This document shows, in pieces, positions 33,784 to 43,183 of a DNA stretch of 64,000 bases; within the stretch, counting starts at the first letter, position 1, and every line of letters starts with the position of its first letter. The translations under genes and the position numbers were made by a program. Source of the stretch: Rikenellaceae bacterium (GTDB lineage Bacteria > Bacteroidota > Bacteroidia > Bacteroidales > UBA932); assembly GCA_022766385.1 (NCBI GenBank), contig JALEPJ010000005.1:26495-90494 (forward strand). The letters are read 5' to 3'. The notes under the pieces were generated by a model that did not search any database, was not told the DNA's origin, and saw nothing but the letters and a program-made list of their open reading frames with translations.

Positions 33784-34556
33784 AAAAAAGTGTACGCAGA
33801 GTCATAAGCATCGCAAGCCTCGTTGCGTTTTCGCTGGGTTTTGTCGCCGTCATAAAGATGACAGCGGCCGACCGTTCGCTGAAAACCTGTGACGGCGTCA
33901 ATCTCATCTACACGGACGAATACCGTTTTGTGGACTTGGATGACGTCAAGGGCTGGCTGGACAAAGGGTACGGAACATACATAGGGCAGAGATTGGACAG
34001 CATACAGCTTCACAAGGTGGAGAAAGTGCTGAATGCCCAAAGCGCGATACTGAAGACTGAGGCATATGTAACCGACGACGGGAAACTGAACGTCAGCATT
34101 TCACAGAGGGAGCCGGTTTTGCGCTTCCAGACTGGGGATTACGGTTTCTATGCCGACGTGAACGGATATATCTTCCCCCTTCAGGACAACTATACCAAAA
34201 AGGTGCCGGTAGTGGACGGAAATCTTCCGATCAACTATCCTAAAGGCTATAAAGGCGCTCCAAGGAGCGAAGAGGAACGCCTTTGGGTGAACAGGGTCAT
34301 ATCAATGGTAAGCTATATACAGGACAGCAAGTTATGGAACGGAAGGATAGTCCAGATTCACGTGGATGAAAATGGGGATTTGATTCTGATTCCGCGCGAT
34401 GGCAACGAACGCTTCATCTTCGGAAGCCCCACCGGAGTGGATGATAAGCTCAGCAGGATGGAAAAATACTACAAATACATCCTGCCGGAGAAGGGGCAAG
34501 GGTATTATAAGACTGTAAACTTAAAATTCGATAAGCAGATAATCTGCAAGAAGTGA
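33780..34556 (+). CDS. ftsQ: Cell division protein FtsQ
   Basis: The 258-residue protein has one N-terminal transmembrane helix (about residues 9-28) and a periplasmic part that fits FtsQ: a short POTRA-like segment (residues about 40-95) and a beta domain with VNVSISQREPVLRFQ-like strands (here LNVSISQREPVLRFQ) and GYIFPL. FtsQ links FtsL and FtsB to the divisome. The family is poorly conserved, so identity rests on topology, the QREPV motif and position between murC and ftsA. Confidence 0.9.
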   Translation: MKKSVRRVISIASLVAFSLGFVAVIKMTAADRSLKTCDGVNLIYTDEYRFVDLDDVKGWLDKGYGTYIGQRLDSIQLHKVEKVLNAQSAILKTEAYVTDDGKLNVSISQREPVLRFQTGDYGFYADVNGYIFPLQDNYTKKVPVVDGNLPINYPKGYKGAPRSEEERLWVNRVISMVSYIQDSKLWNGRIVQIHVDENGDLILIPRDGNERFIFGSPTGVDDKLSRMEKYYKYILPEKGQGYYKTVNLKFDKQIICKK

Positions 34557-34558
34557 TT

Positions 34559-36118
34559 ATGGATGAAAGATACATTGCGGCGATAGACCTTGGTACTTCA
34601 AAAATCGCCGTTACAATAGCTCAGATAAACAACCAGGACGTCCAAATGCTTTACTACAAGGAAACTCCTTCCGAGGGCATAAGGAACTCCTTCGTGTTCA
34701 ATCCGGCCAAGGTGGCAAGACCACTGAAGGAAGCCATACTTGAGGCCGAGGCCGAACTCAAGATAAAAGTCCGCCAGGCCGTTGTGAACCTGCCGCGCTA
34801 CGAGGTACGCCAGGAGACAGCCTGTGCGAGACTCCAAAGGACTGACAGCGAGAGTGCCATCACCCTCGAGGAAATCAATTATCTCAAGAGCAATGCCATA
34901 GAGTCCTATCCTCTTAACGATCCGGCTAAGGAGGTTATGTACGGGGTAGTGGCCCAGTCTTTCTCTACCGACGATTACATCCATACACTCGAAAGCGACA
35001 TAGAAGGAATGGTCAGCGACTCTCTCGATGGCAATTTCAAAGTATTCATAGGAAGAAAACGCCATAGTGACAATGTGGACAGGGTGATGAACCTCGTCGA
35101 AGTGGCCGTAGCCAAGAAATACTTCCCTCCGGAAGTCACCGCCAAGGCAGTGCTTACGGCTGAAGAGATGGAGAACGGAGTCGCCCTTATTGAATTGGGC
35201 GCGGGCTCGACTTCTGTCACCGTATATCACAAGAGCATATTGAGATACTACTCTTCCATACCTTTCGGAGGAAGGACGATTACCAATGACATCAAGCTGG
35301 AGTGCGGCATATCGGAAAGTCTGGCTGAGAATATCAAACTCGCCTACGGAGTCTGTATGCCTGAAAAACTGCAGACCCTAAGGGACAAAATCATACAAAT
35401 CAACGATGATGAGTCCGGTTCCTGCAAGCAGCTTTCAGTCAAATACTTGTCTGAAATCATTACAAGCCGTCTGAATGAAATCATCTCAGCCTGCCTTTAT
35501 ATGATTCAGGAAAGCAGATTTGCCGATACTCTGCGCAACGGAGTAGTGATAACTGGAGGAGGCGCAGGAATTCCCAACCTTTCCAGTCTCGTAAAGGACA
35601 TGTCGGGCTACAATGTACGTATGGGCTATCCTGTACACAGGTTTTCATACTTGGGCTGCAGCGAAATCAATCAGAAAAGCGCTGTCGCTTCAGTAGGTAT
35701 GGTACTCTCAGCCAAGGAGAACAATTGGATCAACTGCCTGTCTGAAGCACCGCTCAAACCTGAGCCTTTAAAGAAGAGTGTACTTGAAACCACTGAAATT
35801 GAGAATCCGGCAAGGGAGGAAGACATAGTGGAGAGCACAATTTCTTCAGAGGAGCCAGAGAAGGAATATGTAAGTGAAGAGACCGCTGTAATTGAGGAGA
35901 AACCTGTAACTGAAGAGAAAGCCCTTGATTCAGAAGAGATCCAGGAGGATAAAGAAAGCCGGGAGGAAGAAAAAGACAAGAAGAAAGAGAAGATAAAGAC
36001 TATTCCAGTCAAGAAGGAGAACATCTTCACAAGGATTACCTGGAAGATAGCCAAGAAAGTGGGAGGAGCGGTAAACGACGCCATCAATGCAGGCTATGAC
36101 AGTATGGAGGACGAATAA
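34559..36118 (+). CDS. ftsA: Cell division protein FtsA (long C-terminal tail)
   Basis: FtsA is an actin-like ATPase that tethers FtsZ to the membrane. The 519 residues show the actin-fold phosphate loops (AAIDLGTSKIAVTIAQ and LIELGAGSTSVTVY), the 1C subdomain, and VVITGGGAGIPNLSSLVKD. After about residue 395 comes a Glu/Lys-rich linker of roughly 90 residues, then a C-terminal amphipathic helix (FTRITWKIAKKVGGAV) that should bind the membrane. The linker makes it about 100 residues longer than E. coli FtsA. I chose the ATG at 34559; a GTG at 34553 overlaps ftsQ. Confidence 0.95.
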   Translation: MDERYIAAIDLGTSKIAVTIAQINNQDVQMLYYKETPSEGIRNSFVFNPAKVARPLKEAILEAEAELKIKVRQAVVNLPRYEVRQETACARLQRTDSESAITLEEINYLKSNAIESYPLNDPAKEVMYGVVAQSFSTDDYIHTLESDIEGMVSDSLDGNFKVFIGRKRHSDNVDRVMNLVEVAVAKKYFPPEVTAKAVLTAEEMENGVALIELGAGSTSVTVYHKSILRYYSSIPFGGRTITNDIKLECGISESLAENIKLAYGVCMPEKLQTLRDKIIQINDDESGSCKQLSVKYLSEIITSRLNEIISACLYMIQESRFADTLRNGVVITGGGAGIPNLSSLVKDMSGYNVRMGYPVHRFSYLGCSEINQKSAVASVGMVLSAKENNWINCLSEAPLKPEPLKKSVLETTEIENPAREEDIVESTISSEEPEKEYVSEETAVIEEKPVTEEKALDSEEIQEDKESREEEKDKKKEKIKTIPVKKENIFTRITWKIAKKVGGAVNDAINAGYDSMEDE

Positions 36119-36121
36119 ACA

Positions 36122-37408
36122 ATGAACGATATGGGAGAAATAGATATACCTGAAATTGAAATCAAACCGTCAGACTGGGTGGTAAAGGAATCGAAAATAT
36201 CCGTCATAGGCATAGGTGGAGGCGGCTGCAATGCCGTCAACTATATGTTCAATGAGAACGTGCAGGGCTGCAATTTCATAGTCTGCAACACCGACTCCCA
36301 GGCCCTTGACAAAAGCCCTGTCCCGACTAAGATACAGCTAGGACACGGACTCGGAGCCGGCACAAATGCCACTGCCGGAAGGAACGCCGCCCTCGACTCG
36401 CAGGACGAAATAGCCGCCGTGGTCTTCGGTGGCCAGCTTGACATGCTCTTCATCACCGCAGGATTGGGTGGAGGAACCGGCACTGGAGCGGCTCCCGTCA
36501 TTGCCAAAATGTCGAAAGAGAGAGGAATACTCACAGTCGCAGTCGTGACCCTTCCTTTCGAGAACGAAGGCACTGAGACGCTCGGAAGGGCGATTGACGG
36601 AATAAACGAGCTCAAAAAGAACGTCGACAGCCTCCTTATCATCAACAACGAGAAGCTGTACGAGCAGTTCGGGAACCTCCTCATCCAGGATGCTTACCCC
36701 AAGGCAGACGAAGTCCTGTCCACCGCCGTCAGAGGAGTCATCGAAATCATCAAAAAGCACGGCTATGTCAATGTCGATTTCGAGGATGTGAAGACCGTGA
36801 TGAAGGACAGCGGTCTCGCACTGATGGGCTGCGGCTCCGGCAAGGGTCCGAGCCGTATTGACGACGCCATCAATGCAGCCATCAATTCGCCATTGCTCAA
36901 TGACTTCGACGTCAATACAGCGCAGAAGGTGCTGCTCAACGTGACAGTTGCCAACAACGAAAACGGCCTCAATATGGACGGCCTCAACGAGCTGACCAAT
37001 AAGATAAGGGAGAAGCTGGGCAAATTCACAATGTTCAAGCGCGGTATCATCTGGAACGAAGATCCTAATGCCGACGACACCATAACAATCACCGTCGTTG
37101 CCACCGGCTTTGAATACAACAAGCTCAATATCATCACGAATGTGGACTTGGGCAATCTGATCATAATCAACAACAAGTTCGTCTTCGACAAGGAAAAGAG
37201 CTTCTCATCGGAGGAAGGACACAGCCTGCCAGCAACGGAGGGCAGTGTCACCCAGACCATAGGATTCTCAAATCCGTCAAACAGAAGGACCTTCTCCTTC
37301 GAAGAGAATGAGAAGCCGACACTCATTACTTCTCCGGGCCAGGATATAAGCCTGCTGGAAAGCATCCCGGCCATCAGAAGAACAAGCAGAAACGAAAAGA
37401 AACAATAA
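36122..37408 (+). CDS. ftsZ: Cell division protein FtsZ
   Basis: FtsZ is the tubulin-like GTPase that forms the division ring. The 428 residues have the N-terminal GIGGGGCNAVNYM motif, NTDSQAL, the tubulin signature AGLGGGTGTGAAPVIA, and the T7 loop region with DFEDVKTVM. A flexible linker follows, and the C-terminus carries the conserved peptide LLESIPAIRRTSR that contacts FtsA. The gene is 3 bp after ftsA and 4 bp before gltX. Confidence 0.98.
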   Translation: MNDMGEIDIPEIEIKPSDWVVKESKISVIGIGGGGCNAVNYMFNENVQGCNFIVCNTDSQALDKSPVPTKIQLGHGLGAGTNATAGRNAALDSQDEIAAVVFGGQLDMLFITAGLGGGTGTGAAPVIAKMSKERGILTVAVVTLPFENEGTETLGRAIDGINELKKNVDSLLIINNEKLYEQFGNLLIQDAYPKADEVLSTAVRGVIEIIKKHGYVNVDFEDVKTVMKDSGLALMGCGSGKGPSRIDDAINAAINSPLLNDFDVNTAQKVLLNVTVANNENGLNMDGLNELTNKIREKLGKFTMFKRGIIWNEDPNADDTITITVVATGFEYNKLNIITNVDLGNLIIINNKFVFDKEKSFSSEEGHSLPATEGSVTQTIGFSNPSNRRTFSFEENEKPTLITSPGQDISLLESIPAIRRTSRNEKKQ

Positions 37409-37412
37409 CAGC

Positions 37413-39161
37413 ATGGAAAGAAGAACCAGAGTTAGATTCGCACCTTCCCCTACCGGACCTCTCCATATGGGAGGTGTAAGAACTGCACTTTACAACTATC
37501 TCTACGCCAAACAGAGAGGCGGAGACTTTATCATCCGCATAGAGGATACAGATTCCCACAGATTCGTACCTGGAGCTGAGGAGTATATCATCGAGTCGCT
37601 CAAGTGGTGCGGGATAATTCCTGACGAGGGTGTCGATGAAAACGGAAAGGTAGTGGAGCAGGCCAGCCCAAGGCATCCTCACGCCCCATACCGCCAGAGC
37701 CAGAGACGCAGCATCTACCGTCAGTATGCTGAACAGCTGATTGCGAACGGATACGCTTATTACGCATTCGACTCTTCCGAGTCACTGGATACGCTCAGAA
37801 GTGAAGCAGAGGCCAGGGGCGAGACCTTCACCTACAATCAGAAATCCCGCGGAAATCTACGTAACTCGCTGTCACTCAGCGAAGAAGAGACAAAAAGACT
37901 ACTTGAGGAAACCAGCGACTGGACCATACGCTTCAAAATGCCGGAGAACACCATAGTCAAAATGGACGACCTGATCCGCGGCCACATTGAGGTCAATACG
38001 GACACTCTCGACGACAAGGTGCTTTGGAAGAGAGCAGACGAGCTGCCAACCTATCACCTCGCCAATATCGTTGACGACCACCTGATGGAAATCACCGAAG
38101 TCATACGCGGCGAGGAGTGGCTTCCTTCACTCCCCCTCCATTATATGCTCTACAAAGCCTTCGGATGGGAAGAGTCACAGCCACGCTTCGCGCATCTTTC
38201 ATTGCTCCTCAAACCTGTGGGCAACGGCAAGCTGAGCAAGCGTGACGGCGACAAGATGGGCTTCCCTGTCTTCCCTCTCCAATGGACCAACGCAGCCGGC
38301 GAGACTTCTCACGGCTATCGTGAGGACGGATACTTTGCAGAGGCCTTCGTGAACCTGCTCGCGATGCTGGGCTGGAATCCCGGCAATGACGAGGAAATGT
38401 TCACTATGGATGAACTTATCAAAGCCTTCTCTTTGGACAAGGTACAGAAGGCCGGAGCGAAGTTCAACCCGGACAAGGCCAAGTGGTACAACAAGGAATA
38501 TCTGCGTAAGAAGAGCGACGAAGAGCTCACTGAACTCTTCATCCCTATACTTGAATCCAAGGGCCTGAAAGTAGTTGAGTGTCCGAAATGCGCTGCAAGG
38601 GAAGGCGCTGCTCTGAATGCAGCAGGAGCTGACTTCAGCAAGAGAATCTTCACACGCGCCTATGTTCAGAAGGTCGTGAACCTGGTCAAGGAACGCGCAA
38701 GTTTCGTAGCTGACTTCTGGACCATTGCCTCATATCTTTTCATTGCACCGAGCGATTTCGAAGCCTTCGGCGTGAAAGCCGGTGCGGCAAGCGAAAAGCC
38801 TGCAGACCCAAGAAAAGCCGCAGACCCGCGTGCAAAGGTATATGATGATGCCGCCACGGCTCCATATCTGGCCAAGGATGTGGACAAGTTCTGGAAGCCT
38901 GAAAACAGCAGCCTAGCCCTCGAGGCAGGAAGACATATGATGGAATGGAGCGCTTCTGCAGATTGGAACAAAGAGAATATCGAGCAGGAGCTCGAAGCCT
39001 TCATCAAGGGCAATGAATGGCCTATGGGCAAGGTTATGAACTGCCTCCGCCTGCTGCTCACAGGAGCTTCAAGCGGACTCGGTATTGCTGACATTCTCTC
39101 TTTCATAGGAGCGGAACAGTTCTGCTCACGCATGGAGGCGGCAAGCGCAAAACTCGGATAA
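37413..39161 (+). CDS. gltX: Glutamate--tRNA ligase (with C-terminal-domain insert)
   Basis: GltX charges tRNA-Glu. The 582 residues have the class I HIGH-type motif PSPTGPLHMGGVRTALYNYL and the KMSKS-type motif GKLSKRDGDKMGFPVF. The protein is about 80-110 residues longer than most bacterial GltX. Part of the excess is an Ala/Asp/Pro-rich segment at about residues 453-482 in the anticodon-binding domain that holds a repeated ADPR unit (KPADPRKAADPRAK). The gene is attached to the end of the cell-division cluster by a 4-bp gap, so it is probably co-transcribed with ftsZ. Confidence 0.95.
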   Translation: MERRTRVRFAPSPTGPLHMGGVRTALYNYLYAKQRGGDFIIRIEDTDSHRFVPGAEEYIIESLKWCGIIPDEGVDENGKVVEQASPRHPHAPYRQSQRRSIYRQYAEQLIANGYAYYAFDSSESLDTLRSEAEARGETFTYNQKSRGNLRNSLSLSEEETKRLLEETSDWTIRFKMPENTIVKMDDLIRGHIEVNTDTLDDKVLWKRADELPTYHLANIVDDHLMEITEVIRGEEWLPSLPLHYMLYKAFGWEESQPRFAHLSLLLKPVGNGKLSKRDGDKMGFPVFPLQWTNAAGETSHGYREDGYFAEAFVNLLAMLGWNPGNDEEMFTMDELIKAFSLDKVQKAGAKFNPDKAKWYNKEYLRKKSDEELTELFIPILESKGLKVVECPKCAAREGAALNAAGADFSKRIFTRAYVQKVVNLVKERASFVADFWTIASYLFIAPSDFEAFGVKAGAASEKPADPRKAADPRAKVYDDAATAPYLAKDVDKFWKPENSSLALEAGRHMMEWSASADWNKENIEQELEAFIKGNEWPMGKVMNCLRLLLTGASSGLGIADILSFIGAEQFCSRMEAASAKLG

Positions 39162-39180
39162 TCAATTAATTAAACTCAAT

Positions 39181-39612
39181 ATGAAAATCGGAATCTGCTG
39201 CGATCACGCAGGAGTGGAGTACAAGACAAAACTGATTTCCTATCTGCTCGGAAAGGGTTATGAGGTTATAAATTTCGGCACGGACAGTAGCGACAGTATG
39301 GACTATCCCGATGTCGCACATCCCCTCGCAGAAGCGGTTGAGAATGGCGAAGTGGATTTGGGCATAGCTTTCTGCGGAACCGGTAACGGTATGGCAATGT
39401 GCCTCAACCACCATCCCGGCATACGTGCAGGACTGGCCTGGAATACGGAAGTAGGAAAGCTGGTCAAGGAGCACAACAATGCCAATGTGCTTGTGATGCC
39501 TGCCCGTTTCATCAGCTACAATATGGTGACAAGCATAGTCAGGGCCTGGCTGAACACAGAATTTGCAGGAGGACGTCATCAGAGGAGGATAGACAAAATC
39601 CCCGTAAAGTAA
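39181..39612 (+). CDS. rpiB: Ribose-5-phosphate isomerase B
   Basis: RpiB interconverts ribose 5-phosphate and ribulose 5-phosphate in the pentose phosphate pathway. The 143 residues have the N-terminal GICCDHAGVEYKTKL motif, the substrate-binding DYPDVAHPLAEAV segment, the active-site loop GIAFCGTGNGMAMCLN with the catalytic Cys, and the closing RHQRRIDKI. The truB start codon follows immediately after its stop with no intervening base. Confidence 0.95.
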   Translation: MKIGICCDHAGVEYKTKLISYLLGKGYEVINFGTDSSDSMDYPDVAHPLAEAVENGEVDLGIAFCGTGNGMAMCLNHHPGIRAGLAWNTEVGKLVKEHNNANVLVMPARFISYNMVTSIVRAWLNTEFAGGRHQRRIDKIPVK

Positions 39613-40473
39613 ATGGAAGCATTGGTAGCATACAGGGGTCTGGTCCTAAGCGAAAGCATTGAAGACTATCCGGACGGAATCATCATCCCCATAGACAAGC
39701 CTTACAGATGGACATCAGCAGATGTTATCCGCAAGGTCAAGTATCACGCTATCAAGCACTTCCATAAGAAAAACCTGAAGGTGGGCCACGCAGGGACCCT
39801 GGATCCCCTGGCTAGTGGAGTGCTATTGGTCTGCATAGGCAAGGCCACGAAACTGGCAGAGGAACTCCAGAGACACGACAAGGAATACATTGCAGGAGTA
39901 AGTTTCGGAGCTACCACTCCTTCATATGACCTGGAAAAAGAGATTGACAGGGAATATTCTCTGGACGGAGTTTCAGAAGAGAGCCTCAGGGCTGTTCTCC
40001 CTTCATTCCTTGGATGGCAGGAACAGATTGCGCCCCTGTTTTCAGCCAAATCCGTCGATGGAGTCCGGGCTTACGAAATGGCCCGCAGGATGTACAGGAC
40101 AGCATGCAGGGAAGGTGGGGATTTCGACCACTCAGCGACTGAATTGCTCAGCAAACAGAATATTTGCATCAATTCCATCGAGCTGCTGTCATACCTCGGC
40201 GCGGATGAAGCTATGAACAGAGAAGTCGCCGCTGCAGATACTGCTGCGAGGGAACGCATACACGTGGCCGACATCAGCGCATACAGACTTCCCAAGGCGG
40301 AAATACGCGTTTCATGCACCAAGGGCACATACATTCGCGCACTTGCGCGCGACTTGGGCGAGGCTTTGGGCAGCGGAGCCTTCCTTCATAGCCTGAGACG
40401 CAGCCGGAACGGAGCTTTCAGGGTCGAGGACGCACTTGGCATCGAAGATGCCATTGCCATATTGTCAAATTAA
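39613..40473 (+). CDS. truB: tRNA pseudouridine(55) synthase TruB
   Basis: TruB makes pseudouridine 55 in the T-loop of tRNAs. The 286 residues have the IIPIDKPYRWTSADV opening, the catalytic motif KVGHAGTLDPLASGVLLVC with the active Asp, and the RVSCTKGTYIRALARDLGEALG segment. The region after about residue 150 carries a longer loop (RMYRTACREGGDFDHSATE) than I would expect, and the C-terminal PUA domain is absent. It is the last gene of the run that starts at mraZ. Confidence 0.94.
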   Translation: MEALVAYRGLVLSESIEDYPDGIIIPIDKPYRWTSADVIRKVKYHAIKHFHKKNLKVGHAGTLDPLASGVLLVCIGKATKLAEELQRHDKEYIAGVSFGATTPSYDLEKEIDREYSLDGVSEESLRAVLPSFLGWQEQIAPLFSAKSVDGVRAYEMARRMYRTACREGGDFDHSATELLSKQNICINSIELLSYLGADEAMNREVAAADTAARERIHVADISAYRLPKAEIRVSCTKGTYIRALARDLGEALGSGAFLHSLRRSRNGAFRVEDALGIEDAIAILSN

Positions 40474-40512
40474 CAGAATATTTGTAAATATCGGTAGCAT
40501 TGTGACACAGAT

Positions 40513-40842
40513 ATGATCATTGATTTCAATAATATCGAGGAAACCGTCATCCCGAACTTCAAGGGAGGCGAGAAGGAAGTAGCAGCACGTATGTTCTTCG
40601 ACGGAGCAGTACGTATTCTTAAGGCGAGACTGGCTCCTGGCGCGAGCATCGGCTTTCATACTCACGAGGACAGCTGCGAGGTAATCATCATTCGAAGCGG
40701 CGAGGGCAAGGTCTATTACGAAGGAAAAGAGTTACGCGTAAAGGCCGGCGATCTGCATTATTGCCCTAAGGGACACAGCCACACCCTGATTAACGATAGC
40801 GATGCGATGCTGGAAATCACTGGAATAGTGCCTCAGCAGTAG
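40513..40842 (+). CDS. Small cupin-domain protein
   Basis: The 109-residue single-domain protein has both cupin motifs: GFHTHEDSCEVIIIRSGEG (motif 1, with His-His-Glu metal ligands) and GDLHYCPKGHSHTLIND (motif 2 with the His ligand). The fold is clear, but such small cupins range from sugar isomerases to regulators, so the substrate is open. A near match to the promoter element (AATATTTG, 40477-40484) lies upstream. Confidence 0.82.
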   Translation: MIIDFNNIEETVIPNFKGGEKEVAARMFFDGAVRILKARLAPGASIGFHTHEDSCEVIIIRSGEGKVYYEGKELRVKAGDLHYCPKGHSHTLINDSDAMLEITGIVPQQ

Positions 40843-40875
40843 AGAAAGAACACTAATACTATATACCAAAAATTT

Positions 40876-42021
40876 ATGAAAAGAAAGAATATTTCCACCG
40901 CGCTGGCTATGCTGCTGGCTGCGGGCTCGCTTGCGTATGCTCAGGAACAGCAACAGCCACAAAGGCCTGCTCGCCAGAACCCGGAAGTTTTCACCGGAGT
41001 AGTAATCAATGGGGACAATAGCGTCACCTTCCGCTACAAAAACCCGAAAGCCGTAAAGGTAGAGGTTTCGGGCGAGTTTATGGAGGGCTCGGCACAGCTT
41101 GTCGAGAAGGATGGAATCTGGACCTACACCACTGCCCCACTCGCTTCCGAGATGTATTTCTACACCCTCAGCGTTGACGGTAGTCCTATTGTCGATATGA
41201 ACTATTCAATGACCAAGGACATTCCGAGATGGATGAACTATTTCATTATCAGTGGCGAAAAAGGAGATATTTACAGCGTACAGGACGTTCCGCACGGAAC
41301 TGTCAGCTCACGCTGGTATGAGAGCAAGATGCTACAGATGCGCCGCAGGGTGAACGTCTACACCCCGGCCGGATACGAGAACAGCAAGAAGAAATATCCT
41401 GTATTCTATCTGCTGCACGGCAATGCCTGCGATGAAAACTCATGGCTCGACCTCGGAAGAGCAGCACAGATACTGGACAATCTGATTGCCCAGGGCAAGG
41501 CAGAACCGATGATAGTAGTGATGACCAATGGCAATCCTGCTCAGCAAGCCGCTCCAGCATATTTCGGAGACACCTATACCAACGCAAACACAATGCCTGG
41601 CATAGCTGCCTTCCCAGATACCTTCTCAGAGGTAATTGCCTTTGTAGAAAGTAACTACAGGACAATTAGCAAAAAGGAAGGAAGGGCTATAGCTGGTTTC
41701 TCAATGGGAGGCGGTCACGCTTTTACTATCTCGAAGGAAATGCCTAACACCTTTGATTATGTGGGACTTTTCTCAGCTGCCGGAAGCAATATCAGCAGAG
41801 ACGAGGAAAAGGCGAAACTTCTGACTATGAAGAAGAACGGCTACAAACTGTACTACATCGGCTGCGGCACTGACGACTTCCTTTACAGAAACGTTCTGGC
41901 CTACAACAAACAGCTCGATGATATCGGTTTCAAATATTACTACAGGGAGACCAGCGGAGGCCACACCTGGGGTCCTTGGCGCATCTTCCTGAGCGAAATG
42001 GTACCGATGCTCTTTAAATAA
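40876..42021 (+). CDS. Secreted carbohydrate esterase (CE1/feruloyl esterase-like)
   Basis: The 381-residue protein has a signal peptide (residues 1-22, ending AYAQ), an N-terminal beta-sandwich that resembles the CBM48/E-set domain of such esterases (VTFRYKNPKAVKVEVSGEF, about 35-125), and an alpha/beta-hydrolase domain with VFYLLHGNACDENSW, the nucleophile elbow GFSMGGGHAF, and a catalytic His in SGGHTWGPW. This layout is typical of CE1 esterases that remove ferulate or acetate from plant xylan. The natural substrate is not certain. The 3' end overlaps the convergent flavodiiron gene by 8 bp. Confidence 0.85.
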   Translation: MKRKNISTALAMLLAAGSLAYAQEQQQPQRPARQNPEVFTGVVINGDNSVTFRYKNPKAVKVEVSGEFMEGSAQLVEKDGIWTYTTAPLASEMYFYTLSVDGSPIVDMNYSMTKDIPRWMNYFIISGEKGDIYSVQDVPHGTVSSRWYESKMLQMRRRVNVYTPAGYENSKKKYPVFYLLHGNACDENSWLDLGRAAQILDNLIAQGKAEPMIVVMTNGNPAQQAAPAYFGDTYTNANTMPGIAAFPDTFSEVIAFVESNYRTISKKEGRAIAGFSMGGGHAFTISKEMPNTFDYVGLFSAAGSNISRDEEKAKLLTMKKNGYKLYYIGCGTDDFLYRNVLAYNKQLDDIGFKYYYRETSGGHTWGPWRIFLSEMVPMLFK

Positions 42022-43180
42022 GCAGAGAGTCTGCCAAGGCCTCCAAGCCTGGCAGATCTGCCTTCTTCAATGAAGATTTGATGGTAATCTGAGGCTCCAC
42101 TATGCTGACGTTCTTCAGAGGCTCCAACAGGGCCCTCATAGCACGTCCCGCAGAAGGAGCCCAGCTTCCATTTTCTACAATGCCGACTTTACGGTTCTGA
42201 TAACCCTTCATTCCAAGTTTCCAAAGGAACATATGCATAGGAGGGAATACATCTCCGTCGTATGATGCAGCGCAAACAACCATCCTGCCCAAACGGAATG
42301 CGTCCTCGATAACCTCAGCCATATCGTCACGGCAAAGGTCAGCCACCACTACCTTTTTCGCACCTCTCGCGCGAAGGATTTCCGCAAGCTTCTCAGCAGC
42401 AGCGGCGGTATGTCCGTGGATGGACGCATGAGCGACAAGAACTCCCTCTGTTTCAACATCATAGGCGCTCCATATCGTATAGAGACGCAATGCCTCCTCA
42501 AGCTTCTCACCATCGAGTATCGGCCCGTGCAGAGGGCAAATGGTCTGAATATCTAGGGCAGAGGCCTTCTTGAGGACCGTAGCCACAGGAATGCCGTACT
42601 TACCGCAAATATTGAAATAATAGCGTCTCGCCTCGCAGGCCCAATCGTCAGGATCTGCATCCTTCACACCGAATTTGCCGAAGCCGTCAGCTGAAAAGAG
42701 CAGCTTCTCCTCAGGGCAATAAGCCATCATCACCTCAGGCCAATGCACCATAGGTGCAGCAATGAACTGCAGTTTCCGCTCGCCAAGGTCAAGGATATCA
42801 CCCTCCTTCACCGCAAGGACGGGCTCGACCTGCATATCCTCATCAAACTGCTGCATAAAGGCAATAGCCTTGGCAGAAGCCACAATCACAGCCTCAGGAT
42901 AGAGCTTCCTGAAAGCAGATAATGAACCGGAATGGTCAGGTTCCATATGCTGGACTATGATATAGTCCGGCTTGCGTCCATCAAGCGCAGCATTAAGATT
43001 GTAAAGCCACTGCTCGCTCGTCCTTGGATCTGAGCTGTCCATGACGGCCACCTTCCTGTCAAGTATGACGAAGGAGTTATAACACATTCCATCCTGGAGC
43101 GCATATTGGCTTTCAAAAAGATCGAGTCCGGCATCGTCACAGCCGATATATTTGATGTTATCAGAATACATATGATTCAA
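42014..43180 (-). CDS. FprA-type flavodiiron protein
   Basis: Flavodiiron proteins reduce O2 to water or NO to N2O and protect anaerobes. The 388 residues have an N-terminal metallo-beta-lactamase-like domain with the diiron ligands (HMEPDHSGS, then the His of MVHWPEVMM, the Asp in SADGFGKFG, and the His of PLHGP) and a C-terminal flavodoxin domain (VLVAHASIHGHTAAAAEKL). All expected metal ligands appear present. An alternative start is the ATG at 43171. It lies at the end of a leftward run with the Rnf complex, which suggests but does not prove an electron supply route. Confidence 0.93.
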   Translation of the reverse strand: MNHMYSDNIKYIGCDDAGLDLFESQYALQDGMCYNSFVILDRKVAVMDSSDPRTSEQWLYNLNAALDGRKPDYIIVQHMEPDHSGSLSAFRKLYPEAVIVASAKAIAFMQQFDEDMQVEPVLAVKEGDILDLGERKLQFIAAPMVHWPEVMMAYCPEEKLLFSADGFGKFGVKDADPDDWACEARRYYFNICGKYGIPVATVLKKASALDIQTICPLHGPILDGEKLEEALRLYTIWSAYDVETEGVLVAHASIHGHTAAAAEKLAEILRARGAKKVVVADLCRDDMAEVIEDAFRLGRMVVCAASYDGDVFPPMHMFLWKLGMKGYQNRKVGIVENGSWAPSAGRAMRALLEPLKNVSIVEPQITIKSSLKKADLPGLEALADSLLI

Positions 43181-43183
43181 TAA

